Source: Oryzias latipes (lineage: Eukaryota; Chordata; Actinopteri; Beloniformes; Adrianichthyidae). Taken from it: 64,000 nucleotides of DNA. Every line of letters starts with the position of its first letter. Positions within the stretch are counted from its first letter, which is position 1. The notes beneath the pieces are model-generated. The model saw only the letters and a list, made by a program, of their open reading frames with translations. It was not told where the DNA came from and made no database searches. Both the position numbers and the translations under genes were made by a program. Positions 1 through 10,800 of the stretch are shown here, piece after piece. Where the stretch lies: NCBI RefSeq assembly GCF_002234675.1, contig NC_019871.2:27094094-27158093 (forward strand), given 5' to 3'.

Positions 1-971
1 CCCTCGCATTAAATCTGTTCCTTTTTGCACACGTTCATCCTAGCACAAAATTACAATATATATTTTCTGTTCACATACTTAGTTGATTTTCCTGATAAAG
101 CAACTGTGTGTTGCCTTTCAATTTTTACGGGAAAAAAATCCTAAAACTGTCAGAAAAACAAAAAAATGTTTTCCATTTTGCAACTACTTAACACTGTTGT
201 GTTCTAATAAGAAAATAGCCTCTAGACGAGACAGTCAAAACTATTAAGTCACATGACTAACTTTGACACAAATGAGCAGTTTTTAACTGTCATGCTATTA
301 CGTGATACTAACACTACAGAATCCTTTATAATCACTAAACACTTTTAACCTTCTGCTGTTTCCTCAGACGTGTTTAGCAAGTTGCTGCTGTGCTGCATGT
401 TTGCAGAGCACAGAAGTATGTAATTACCAATGGTTAAGTTTTAACAGACATGTATATGGAACTCAATGTCAGGTAGGGAGGGCTGGTGACCATGAAGGAC
501 CCAAAATGCAGAGATGGGAGGCACACGGTTCCAGGGCAAGGGGTTTATCCTTAAACAAAAGCGCTGCAGAGCAGGGAAACAAAACTAAACTTACTGCGGG
601 TTAACATGAAAACATGGAAGAAGACAGACAGGGAAGAGACGGTATGGACCAGCACAAGAGGAAGGCAGAGACAAGACTTATATACAGACAGGACTGACAA
701 GACACAGGTGAACATGATCAGGAGAGATTGGGACCAAGGAAGTAAAACTCAAAAGCATGACAAAACAGGAAACCTTCCAAAATAAAACAGGAAACAGAAC
801 TCAAACATGACAAAAACAAAAGCAAGCAAAAACTAAGGCAAAGACACCCAAACCATGACACTCAATTATCCAACATTTTAATTTCATTTGCCAAATACAA
901 TGCTTTGGCCTAGTCATTTGCTCTGGGCTCTCTAGAACCCCACTTCAAAATTTAGAATAAAGTTGCAAAAC
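1..971. other. dhrs13 intron with A-rich repeat-like sequence
   Basis: No exon is recognisable here, so this is probably part of dhrs13 intron 3. Bases about 480-860 are unusually purine- and A-rich, with repeated pieces of the type ACAGGAAAC and CATGACAAAA and a TATATA motif near 680. This composition is common in the LTR or untranslated parts of fish retroelements. I cannot define ends or a family. Confidence 0.35.
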
Positions 972-1551
972 CTGCGTTGTTGATGAGGATGTCCAGTCTT
1001 GATTCAGTCTTTAGAAAGGTCTCAGCAAAGTTGCGAACAGACTTGAGGGAGCCAAGATCCAGCTGCATAAACAGAACCTGAGTGCTGCCTGTCACCTGCG
1101 AAATGAAGGATAAAACTGGAGATGAAACTCACTAAAAGACGTCTTTGATCCTTGAGACTCCAGCTGATCCAGGCTCTGTTCTCTGCTTAAGAAACCAAAT
1201 GTGTGCTGTTTCTCACCCTCCTAACGTCCTCAAGAGCTGCTTCTCCTCGTTGCTTAGAGCGGCAGGCCAGAATCACTCTGGCTCCTCTTTTAGCCAGCTC
1301 TATAGCTGTGGCTTTCCCAATCCCTGTGTTGCTTCCTGTGAAAGAAAACCTTTTACTCTGAAAAGCCTTCAGATGTAAATCTACACCACAACAGGAAAAG
1401 CTAGAATCAGAAATCTTCACTCACCAGTCACAATGGCAGTTTTCCCATTCAGGTTTGCATTGCTTTTGCATCTCTTTCCCTTAACTACAATGTCATGAAA
1501 CATGTAAGCTACTGCTGCGAGAGCAAAAACGATCAGTATGAAGCCACACAT
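972..1551 (-). CDS. dhrs13: dhrs13-like short-chain dehydrogenase/reductase, first three coding exons (partial)
   Basis: Coding exons on the minus strand are 1425-1551 (ATG at 1551), 1217-1335 and 972-1095, all with GT-AG borders and compatible phases (1, 0, 1). The N-terminus is a hydrophobic membrane-anchor-like segment (about residues 3-18), then a Lys/Arg-rich stretch and the NAD(P)-binding Rossmann start, with the TGxxxGIG motif seen as TGSNTGIG followed by ATAIELAKRGARVILACRS. Exon 3 ends at the NNAG motif of classical SDRs. This matches the RDH/DHRS13 subfamily, predicted to reduce or oxidise retinoid- or steroid-like substrates at membranes. Choice of DHRS13 over RDH11/12/14 rests on similarity and on its position beside phf12 on the same strand, as in human. 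The catalytic YxxxK exons lie beyond the left edge. I saw no further exon in 1-971. Confidence 0.85.
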
Positions 1552-2224
1552 GATTCCTACCTATTAGCTAGTGGCTCGCCAACTCAGTTGTGGCTCGATT
1601 TAAACCCATTGACTTGCCTCCTTCCTGAATGGGAGGGACTACACTCCCTTTTTTAATCAGGCAGAAAAACTGGAATTTTCTAAAGGCTTTAAGGTTCGCC
1701 AGAGACTCAGGCTGCAGCTCCGGTTATTACACAACTAGGAAGGAGCTGTTCAACTTTGCCCTATATTTTAAAGGGAAGTGGAATAGAAAAGAATTTAGTG
1801 CATAAACTGTGGTCAACATTTCATTAAACTAAACTAAAGTCAGAAGTTATGGACAAAGAAGGTATTTTACACCATACAGTTGACAGCTAAAAATCTCATT
1901 TAAATTGTGATTTAATGAGTGTGTACTGATACTTTAGACTGATTTTGATAAAGTTATACCATGGTAACATCACCATCTGCTGAAGTTTCTCCTTTAGGTG
2001 TACAGATAGGGAACATTTAAACTCCTAAAGAAAATGAGGACAAAAGAGATTCTGAGCAGTAAGTCCTAGAAAATGGTATATCTGTCTAAAGGCAATGGGA
2101 ACTGGAAAACTTTTGGGAATTTGTATTGTTCAAAACCAGATTGGTCAGGGTGTAACCCATGTCAGTAAAAAAAAGGGTGTGACTGAGAAAATAAGGCAAA
2201 AGTTTGTTGCAACCTCCAGATTAT

Positions 2225-2810
2225 ACCGTCAATTAAAAGCACCTGTCGGTGAATTCAGTGACCGCTGAAAGCATGTGAACGAGTTTAAACTTTTTCTTTG
2301 TATTTTCGTACAAAATGTAAAAGTACAAACATGCAAGAATTGTGTCCGTCACAACCCTGTTACTTCTGCAAAGACCCACTCCAATGAAAATTGTCTGGTG
2401 TTTTTTAACAAGTTCTTGGAGCATTTTTCTCATGGTGGAGGACATTTATAAAATAATTTGAGGATTAAACTGCATTTCTGAGTATTTTCTTTATTCAAAT
2501 TGTGGTGAATCCGAAGCAGACGAAAAATTACTATTGGAAAAAGCTTGTAGTTATGTATGAACAACAATCAGCTGGCTACAGTCTCCCTGCTCCGCTCCAT
2601 TCTGATCATCCACTTGCGGACAAATAAATCCACAAACGTCTTTGTTTTCCTCATCTGAGCTGGAAACTGAATCTAAACGGTACGGCTGGATAACTAAGAT
2701 ATGTCTTGCCATTTTTGTTGCTCTGCTAATGTTAACTTGGGGTCCTGAGGGGCTGTAAGCTAGTGGCAGACAGTCTAAACAAACCAATGATGGGATATCA
2801 GTGGCGGCTC
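2225..2810 (-). repeat. Dispersed repeat family X, copy 1 (minus orientation)
   Basis: Read on the minus strand, this stretch contains a coding-like block with SSSDEENKD near 2660 and, downstream, a block matching 58320-58440 (plus-strand AAAGACCCACTCCAAT). The same two blocks recur in the same order near 22815-23310 and 10880-12045, with partial copies at 34740-34960 and 58315-58445. I cannot assign the family, and no terminal repeats were found. Confidence 0.6.
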
Positions 2811-3904
2811 ACTTCCATGCCACCAGTCCCCGTCCACAACTCAGAGTTGAGTTTCTGATGAACTCCTGCCGCTCTGCAGAAACGATGTCCTAGAAAAACG
2901 ACACAGGTTTTTTAAATTTAGCCTAAAAACGGCACCTTCATCATTAAAATCAACTGGGAACGCTTTGAAAACAGATCAAAGGCTGATTGGAGTGGGACTT
3001 TAAGAAGCCCTTCTATCCTCCATCTCTGTTTTAATGCCAACTGTTGATCAAATTTCCTGTATAAAGTCACCTGTCCACACCCTTCTAAAGTCAGACTACA
3101 ACCTCTCCACTATGTTCAAGGCCAAAGAGCTGTCAAAGGACACCAGAGACAACAAGTACACCTGAACAAGACTGGGATGAACCAATCAGCAACAAGCAGC
3201 AGCTTGGTGAAAGAGATCAACTACCAGGGCAATTGTTAGAAAATGGTCTGGGGTTCCGTGCAAGACCTCACCGCATGAGTTACAAAGTATCTTGAGGACA
3301 GTGAGGAAACACTCCAAAACTAAATGGGTGTCACGCTCCGGTCCGGAGTGTGACCGCCAGGTCCAAGGCAAAAACAACAAAAACCTCTCCAGAGGTTTGT
3401 GTGGAAGGAAAATGCTTGTGATTTTAATTTTTACAGCAGGTGACCAGCATTGACTTCCAAACAAGCTCTAAAACACAGACCCTCTGAACATCCTAAAACA
3501 CAATACACATGATCTTTTATCAGACATGTTCCCTCCCCTGGGCCATGTTGTTCCACTTTAGCCTAATCACTTAAATTTGGTCAGGCACTACAAAGCCTAC
3601 CCAGAGAGCGGGTCCTTTGACCCATGAAGTGAAACTGAAAAGGTAAGCAGAAAAGTCAGCAAAACATTCTAACGTAATACATAAACACAATACACCCAAA
3701 CAAACCACCCAACACAATGAAGGAGTTGACAGAGTATATGTCAGTGTCCGTCATCATTCTCAGCAGGGAACTCGCTCTGATTTTTTAATAGTTGTGTGTG
3801 TGCACCCACCCCACCCAATTAGCTTGGTCCCTGAGCATATGATGTGTGTGTTTGAGTTCCTGTGTGGAGTTTCAGACAGGTGAAACTGCCTCATATGGGA
3901 GAAC

Positions 3905-3995
3905 TGATCAAAGGCCTGGCGAGAGGTTAGACCATAGTAAGGTGTGCTTTAGTAACACATCGTGCTGTCTTGAGTTCAAATCCTGGAGTGCTCTA
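3905..3995 (+). other. tRNA-like (pol III promoter) segment, pseudogene or SINE head
   Basis: An A-box-like TGGCGAGAGG (3917-3926) is followed 57 bases later by a B-box-like GTTCAAATCC (3974-3983). That spacing fits a class II tRNA (Ser/Leu type) with a long variable arm. Acceptor-stem pairing is not obvious, so a tRNA-derived SINE head or pseudogene is likelier than a functional tRNA. Confidence 0.35.
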
Positions 3996-4213
3996 AAGGT
4001 CCCTCTGGTTCTGCCAGCACATGTCAGGGCCCATTTGACCCTTGTGCTATCCTAGGCACTTTAACATTGGGAGTTGGGTCATCTAGACCCACTAGACAGT
4101 GCGCTGAACCTTTTTTCTTCAAAGATTTGTGATCTTCACTGGTGTCCATGGATTACATGAAATCTTTCCACCTTTATCCACCTTTGTCATGGTAGGGAGA
4201 ACACTCAATGTAA

Positions 4214-5002
4214 AGGTCCGTACACACTGGGACGAATTTCGCGTGCCATATTCGCCGACGTTTAATGCCTCGTGACTAAACAAAGGGCACCAACGTGAGT
4301 GTGCACACCGACGGGAAAAACTATAAACTATAAAAACTATACGACCAATGAGAATGGCGCTTTTGCACACGTGTCTGGAGCTTCTGAAGTTACAGTAAAA
4401 CACAACTTGAGGGCGCTCAAACACAAAACTGTCTTGCTGAGCAAACATACGTTACGGCGAAGAAGATATACGCCAAGTACGTCTACACTGCCGCGAAGAA
4501 ATAAGACGAAGAAGATGCACTCACTGACGGACATTCTAAAATATCCCCGAAAACGCACATGATACATTTTCAGCTCTTGTACCAGTCGATAAAACTCCCC
4601 ATGTTCTTTTCTTCTCGTAACTATGGGATGTACCCAAAATCGACGTCTTTTCCGGCGTCTTTCATCATTCAACAGAACAATAATTTCTTCATCGCTGGAA
4701 CTGGAGCTACTGGTGCTAGAAATATTCATGTTTTCTTTGTATGATTCTGACAAGCGCGTAAATACTTGCTCTCTTCTTCTGAGTGAAAAGTGACTTTGAG
4801 AAGCGTAAAGTTGTGCAGCGCCACCTTGTGTACAGGGGGTATTTCTGTTTTACATTAAGCGCCATCTAATGTCAGGGAATGAAATTGCATGTTCGCTCGG
4901 CTCATCGTCAGCGAAAATCGCCTGGGTGTGAACACAAAAAACGTGTTGAAAAACGCTGGCGAATAACGCCTGGCGAATATTCGTCCCGGTGTGTATGGGC
5001 CT
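4214..5002 (-). mobile_element. PIF/Harbinger-type transposon remnant nested in copy A
   Basis: Terminal inverted repeats are AGGTCCGTACACACTGGGAC on the left and the complement of GTCCCGGTGTGTATGGGCCT on the right. The flanking 3-bp duplication is TAA (4211-4213 and 5003-5005), the TWA-type target of PIF/Harbinger elements. The empty site is visible in sibling copy B, which reads CAATGCAAGGGTGGGG without an insertion. At 789 bp it is too short for a complete two-gene Harbinger element. Confidence 0.85.
4337..4753 (-). pseudogene. Harbinger transposase-like N-terminal fragment (HARBI1-like), 138 codons
   Basis: The frame begins with a Ser-rich acidic leader, then RRRKRRRFWVHPI and GEFYRLVQEL, the N-terminal signature of HARBI1/PIF-type transposases that precedes the DDE nuclease. 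Similarity ends after about 85 residues. The remaining codons look random, and the DDE catalytic region is absent. It lies wholly inside the inverted repeats of the 4214-5002 element. It is best read as an internally deleted transposase; expression is not implied. Confidence 0.7.
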
Positions 5003-5039
5003 TAAGGGTGGGGTCATCTAAGATAGCACAAGGGTTACA

Positions 5040-5275
5040 GTAAAAAAGACTGCATCTGGATGACCCTGACGTTTGGATGAATCCTGTGTGGTCTGATGAC
5101 ATTAAAATGGAACTCCGGCATAACCTTCAATCTAGTATGGGAAGAGTGCTGAGTCACATTTCAAGAACACAATACCCTCTGTGAAGCATGGAGGTGGAAA
5201 CATCATGCTTCAGGGCTGCTTTTCTGCAAATGGAACAGGACAACTTATCAGAATTAAAACCTTAGTCACAACTGG
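5040..5275 (+). mobile_element. Tc1-like transposase fragment
   Basis: The plus strand encodes a broken form of the Tc1 motif around [20 protein letters not shown] (near 5185-5245), with the usual W of MLWGC changed to Q. A later Tc1 portion, with a frame resembling the ...GPCVM.SLWAKI segment, continues at 6076-6168. The two parts are probably one copy split by later insertions (5276-6075). Confidence 0.6.
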
Positions 5276-5850
5276 GCTTACAGGCAGATAGATAAAGAAT
5301 GTATGTGGGCTGAAAATGAGCAAACCCATACAGGGTGAGCAGGAAATAGCAAGGTTGTGGAATGCATTTTTCTACTGGCATCATGTGAACGGGGGCTCAT
5401 GAGTGGTGTTCATAAGATAAATGCAGGCTCCTTGTCGGCTCTTGTTAGAATGAGGAAATCAGACAATCAGTGTAAATTGAGTAAACACCCCACAGGCCTC
5501 CTACGGTGACTTACGGATCAACCACACAAACTGTGCGTGCGGCATTCGCGAGGGCTCAGTTAGGCCAATACTTGCACCTTACTAGCGACTACAGTTTTAT
5601 TGTACAACAGCAACACCTGCATGTCGTGTGCAACTTACAGTACATATACTTTAAAAATACACTGAGGCATTACAATCACTTATTCTACTATCACGACGTC
5701 CGCTGGGGTGGCCACGAGTCTCAAGGGAACCATAAGACTTACCTGTGCGCCAATTAAGATGCATTTGCTTCTCTCTACAACCCCCCATGGACTCAGACAT
5801 CCCAAATACTACAGCACCTGTATGGTTCAAACCCACAGGTGACTGACACG
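5276..5850. other. Unassigned sequence between Tc1-like fragments
   Basis: About 575 bases with no recognised gene. The 83-codon frame at 5506-5757 has no family resemblance. Part of it (about 5370-5460) shows weak word similarity to 43630-43715, which suggests an old dispersed repeat that I cannot name. Confidence 0.3.
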
Positions 5851-6075
5851 TGCTATCCTATGACCCCACCCTTACATTGACGTGGTATCCCTACCATGAA
5901 AAAGGTGGAGAGGATTTCATGTAATCCATGGACACCAGTGAAGATCACAAATCACTAAAGGAAAAAAGGTTCAGTGCACTGCCTAGTGGGTCTAGATGAC
6001 CCAACTCCCAATGTTGGGCAATAGGGAGAACACGTCAATGCAAGGGTGGGGTCATCTAAGATAGCACAAGGGTTA
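5851..6075. mobile_element. MITE-like element copy B (rearranged)
   Basis: It carries the same inner blocks and right end (GATAGCACAAGGGTTAA) as copies A and C. It is a chimera: an inverted inner unit (5851-6013) is followed by a second right-end unit (6020-6075) that repeats GGGAGAACACGTCAATG. It may come from recombination between two copies, or from insertion of one into another. Confidence 0.65.
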
Positions 6076-6168
6076 ATTGGGCCATGTGTGATGAGTCTTT
6101 GGGCAAAAATCTCCTTCCATCAGTGACAGTATTGAGGATGAAAATTGGCTGGATCTTCCAGCATGATG
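6076..6168 (+). mobile_element. Tc1-like transposase fragment, continuation
   Basis: Plus-strand words match the Tc1 part that precedes the FQHDNDPKH motif (here ...GSSSMMM at 6150-6168), where copy C begins. It is probably the continuation of the fragment at 5040-5275. Confidence 0.5.
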
Positions 6169-6357
6169 ATGACCCCACCTTTACATTGACGTGTTCTCCC
6201 TACCATGACAAAGGTGGATAAAGGTGGACAGATTTCATGTAATCAATGGACACCAGTGAAGATCACAAATCATTGAAGAAAAAAGGTTCAGAGCACTGTC
6301 TAGTGGGTCTAGATGACCCAACTCCCAATGTTAAAGTGCTTGGATAGCACAAGGGTT
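6168..6357. mobile_element. MITE-like element copy C
   Basis: This is the most compact copy, running from TGACCCCACC near 6170 to GGATAGCACAAGGGTT at 6357. It includes the GGTCTAGATGACCCAACTCC block shared with copies A and B. It is non-coding. Confidence 0.7.
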
Positions 6358-7050
6358 AAGGATTGACTTGTTTTGAGACGGCACATTACCAATAGTAATA
6401 GTAACTTCTTCAAAAAAGCGGAAAAACTGTACCTCCTGAAACACCAACGACTTTAGACTTTGGCTTTTTTTCCCTGTGAACGTTAAGGTGGAATTTTATA
6501 AGGGACAAGGTTTTGATAAGGATGTGATTTGCTTTTGCTTTGAGACAACTCTGGTTATAACTGGTGTTCTTTAAAAACTGAACTTATTTAACCTAAAATG
6601 ACATACTTCTGATAACATGTTTCCTAAAAAACTCACTCATTCTTTTTCTAAACCCTTTTTTGTCCCTGGAGCCTATCCTGGCCGCTCGTGGGCGAAGGCG
6701 GGGTTTACCCTCAGCAGGTCACCCATGCACACTTGCATTCATGCCTAGGGGCAATGTTACTAGGATTTTCTTTTTTCTCATTTTGTCTCTCATAGTTGAG
6801 GTATTCCCATGAAAACAATTACAGGCCTCTCATCTTTTGAAGTGGGAGATCTTGCAGAATTGGCAGCTGACAATACTTTTTTGCCCCACTCAGGAACAAT
6901 GACTTTCTGGAGTCTATAGAGGCAAGACTAAAGAAATGTAGAATTCATTGTAAAAAGCTTTCAAGACAAATGGATACAGAATGCCATTTACCACAAATCT
7001 AACGCTCTCCTTCCTGACAGTGAGGGCTGATGCCGGGACAAAGATGCACA
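6358..7050. other. Spacer downstream of phf12 with a dispersed repeat fragment
   Basis: Bases 6637-6757 (GGAGCCTATCCTGGCC and following) resemble 49311-49425 near the end of pipox, a repeat frequent in fish genomes. The rest shows nothing I can identify. Confidence 0.45.
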
Positions 7051-7054
7051 GAGT

Positions 7055-7502
7055 TTGTTATTAAAAAATCTTTCTGTATTTACATGTTTAACAGACAAGC
7101 TGGTACTGCTTATATACAAAGCTGCATGATGTCAAAATGAGTGCTAAAACACTACAGTATTAACAGATGGACTACAATGGAAAATACAGACTAAGAACAA
7201 GTTTTATCACAAAACATTTGGTACTCTACACTGTATCACAATTTCCATGGACTGTACAATTAAAAACCCCAAAAGGTAAATCTACATGAAATCCAATGTT
7301 TCTCAAAAAGAGAAAGACTGAATTATAAATATTTACAATAGTTATGTACACATATAGTGTGTAGGCATGTATGTACTCATACATTTATAGCTACCTGTGG
7401 TGCAAAAGGAGCAGAGGGAAAAAATTTTAAAAAATAAATCAGACTATGTAATACAACAAAATAAGAGTTGTGCTAAATGGGTTGACTGACATAATAAGGT
7501 TA

Positions 7503-7544
<42 letters not shown>

Positions 7545-7836
7545 CTAATACACAGGCAATAGAAATACTGAGCGCAGGTAAATAAGGTTCGCTCAAGTCC
7601 TGATGGTCTGAAGTGAACTCAGGTTTACCGTCAGTCATTTTCAAAAAAAAAATAAAAATAAAAGATTGTCAACATTACTTCAAGTTCATGCAAAAAAAAA
7701 AAAAAAAAAAACCAAAAAAAAAAAAAGCATTTAAAACAAACCAATGTTTCCCTGCTGACCAAGCAGCTGTGCAGCTTTCCCTTCATTGTGACTTGGAAGG
7801 TGCAAACTAAAGTAGAGGGTGGGCGTCTTGTGCGGT
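7055..7836 (-). other. phf12: phf12 3' untranslated region (approximate)
   Basis: This AT-rich sequence follows the phf12 stop codon on the minus strand. No AATAAA was found at a convincing spot. The variant AATACA (minus strand, about 7075-7080) lies some 20 bases before a possible end near 7055. The UTR would contain a (TA)n tract (7507-7541) and A-runs (7691-7725). Confidence 0.45.
7507..7541. repeat. (TA)n microsatellite
   Basis: Uninterrupted AT dinucleotides, about 17 units, inside the probable phf12 3' UTR. Confidence 0.95.
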
Positions 7837-10800
7837 TTAAGAGACAAAGTTGGAGCGCAGAACGGGCACTTGGTGGGCGCAGACCACGTCAGGGTCCGCC
7901 TCGTCCTGGCTGGACGGGCTGCTCAACGTGGCGGTGCTGGGCGGTGTGGAGGCGGGTAACTGTGCGGAGCCGGACACGCCGGTGCTGGGGGAGCTGCTCG
8001 TGGAACTGGCGGCAGGCTCTTCTTTTGGCAGTTTACTGGCAAACTCGGCAATGCTGAACACGAACTGGAGGCAGCCCAGTTTGATGTAGCTGCCGTGGTG
8101 AAGGAGAGCCGTGCCCTCCCAGCCCGCACCGCTGCCTCCGATCAGGCTGGAGCTGCTGGACTTGCAGCCGCATGGCGGCCCCGCGCCACACTGGGGCTGG
8201 CTGCTCATCACCCCGCCCGCCGGCAGCACGGACGCCCCGGGGCCCGAACCCTCGCTCTCCTGCTTCCTGTTGTGTCCTGCACAGACGACGGAGTGGAAAA
8301 CAAACTGTAACACAATCACAAGTGAGGCGAGATGGAAAAATGACCTACCGACTTCATGTCTTCTACAGAATCACTGGTATGAAGCCCACTGAGACGGCTC
8401 TTGTTGTAATATCGGGCTACACACATAAAATGGAATTGTATCAAACTCACACTGAGACAGCCATTGTCTCATAACCAGACATGTGTGCCAATCATATTTT
8501 AGATTTGTATACGCTGAGGACGGCTAGTCTTTGTGCAGAAAGTAAGAAAAATCAGAACATTTCTTTGAATTAACTTTTATAAGGCAGAATATGAGTAGAA
8601 ACCAGTGAAGACGTCTTTCTTTTGAGCAGATACCCACGGATAATGCTTTGCACTCTGGACACCAGGCCGCAGGGTGGGGATGGCGAGGCCTTTTCGGAGA
8701 AGTCACAGGAGTAGAGGACGTTGTCCACCGTGGTGCCGTGCTCGCTGTAGTTTAGGAGCTCGTAATGCTTGGTGTTCTGGGGAAAGAGTTGGACAAAGTC
8801 CTTCCATGACGGAGCCACGCTTCAGGGCAAAGCGTGTCCACAAAGCCATACCTCGTCATAGAAAATGCACGCGTGTTTCCCGGAAACAAAGTTGCAGTGA
8901 CCGTAATTTGAAAGGCAAACGTCCATGTCGGCTCCTTCACAGAAAAAGGTTGCAGGTTAGAAACCCCTTTTCAGACTGTGGCATATCAATATCCTCATGA
9001 TGTAGCTTTTATGTGGGCTTCATGTGCTCCACACATTTTCTGAATCTTTTATCCATCAATAAAACACAGTTTCTCCCAAAAAGATCTTTGCTTTTTTAAA
9101 ATAATATTCATATAATAGAGCAACAAAATATTATAACGACTGGTTTTTAAACAAATATCGTAAGTTTTTTCTTGGATACAATATAGATGCTTTAGGGCTG
9201 TAAAACTCCTCACTACACACTTCCTACACTTTTCTCAGACTCACATGAACATTTTCACACCTTTCTTTTTAAAAAAGTCCACTATTACAGAATGAAAACA
9301 AAGATCTGTGATATATACAACTCTGGCAAACTGTACACAATCTGTACTGAAGGCACAGCATGGAAGATTGATTGACAAGGTCTACAGCCAATCAGGACAC
9401 AGAACGTAGTGTGCTGTAGATAAAAAAAAACTAAGCATGCAGGACGGCGGGAGCACTGTATTTTTGATGTTCTTTAATATCTTTAGTAATTGATGTGCCG
9501 ATTTCAAATGCAAACAAAACCTGCAGTGAATGTCAGAGTCTCTTACCGGATCCTATGTATAGCGTCCTGTAGCACATGCTTACAGCGTGACCTTTTCCTA
9601 TCAGAGGATAGAAAACAGCTCGGGCTTGGACTTTCTTCTGACCTGAAGAAAAGGTGGAGTTACAAACAACCTCACCAAAAAAGTGTGATACACGTTTGTT
9701 TTCTATTCTGACAGTAGAAATTCAGAAGTCACACAAGACGAGAGAGTAGCTGCGTTTCCATGACTCCCAGATGCGGAACACTGTCAAAATTCTAGAAATG
9801 TTTGCAATTACACCGTTTCCATTTAATCCTAATTATGTGAATGAACACAAACCAACTCACATCATAAGTCATTCAGAAACGTGAACTTTGATTTACAGCA
9901 GATACTAGCGCTCATCGTCATCTTTCAAAGGAGACGTCGGCGTCTTATTCAGGCTGTGGAGCGGCGAGCTCCTGACACGTGGGAGTGGCTACGGATTCAA
10001 CCATTTTGGGAAACTGTTGTTGGTGATTTTACAGAGGAGCTGCAAACAATCCAATAATTCTGCACGACACGCTCAACTTTTGATGAGCTGTGTGGCGTGA
10101 TATGGCGCCCGCTGTGCAGCGCACAAGTTCCTACCAAAAAGCGAGTCACTCTCTCCATCTAAAACTGTCTACCTGTGGAGTGTTGTTGGTCACATGACTC
10201 ATTTAATTCAAAAACAAGTCTTTCCATTGCAGTTTTGTGAAATACGCCTCAAAAACCATCTTTTTCCCCCCAATAAATGCAAGTTATTTTTGGGAGTTGA
10301 CATTTTTCCATTAGGCAAATGTAATATCCCAAATCCAATTTGAGCAACGTCCTATTCATGATAACACGGCTAGTGTCAGGGGTAAGACTTACTGTCGGGT
10401 TGGGGGGATTTAGAGGAACCTGTGCAGGGTGGAGTGCTGGGTATCTTAGGGGGAAATAGCTGCTGGATCCTCTGATATGCCAGCATCTTGATCATCTCTG
10501 CATCCAGTTTATCAAGCTGAATGTCTGTTACCCATGAGCACACAGACAGAAAACAAGACGTGCATGTCAGCCTTCAAGCCACAAACAGCAGCAATTCAGC
10601 TGGGTCGCTCGTCATCAGGCGGGGACACCTTTACCTCCATCCTCCTTTCCATCCTTCGTACACGAGGACAGGTTGGCGACAGACGAAGGTGTGCCTGGCA
10701 GCAGCATGTCCATCAGGCCGGGAGGGGCTTTCATATCTGTGGGACAAACAAAACGGCTTTAAACTGGATCACTGAGGCACATAAACAAGTTCAGCAAACA

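Larger units (their letters stand above)
1552..4036. other. Spacer between dhrs13 start and the transposon cluster
   Basis: The region upstream of dhrs13 has an ACTCCC/GGGAGGG-rich block around 1625-1650 and a TTTAAA motif near 1599 that could serve as a weak TATA element, but no clear promoter. It contains copy 1 of a dispersed repeat (2225-2810) and a tRNA-like segment (about 3905-3995). No open frame here looks like a real gene. Confidence 0.4.
4038..5036. mobile_element. Inverted-repeat DNA element (MITE-like) copy A, split by a Harbinger insertion
   Basis: The ends are inverted copies of ACCCTTGTGCTATC (left at 4038; right, reading GATAGCACAAGGGT, ending about 5036). Inner sequence includes GGTCATCTAGACCCACTAG and a block about a CATGGATTACATGAAAT motif, both repeated in copies B (5851-6075) and C (6168-6357). 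It is non-coding and short, so non-autonomous. Copy A is longer only because of the insertion at 4214-5002. Confidence 0.75.

Noticed and set aside
1145..1378. 77-codon plus-strand frame
   Set aside because: Antisense to dhrs13 exon 2, whose minus-strand reading carries the TGxxxGIG motif.
8111..8474. Plus-strand frames of 93-100 codons
   Set aside because: They are shadows of the GC-rich last coding exon of phf12 on the other strand.
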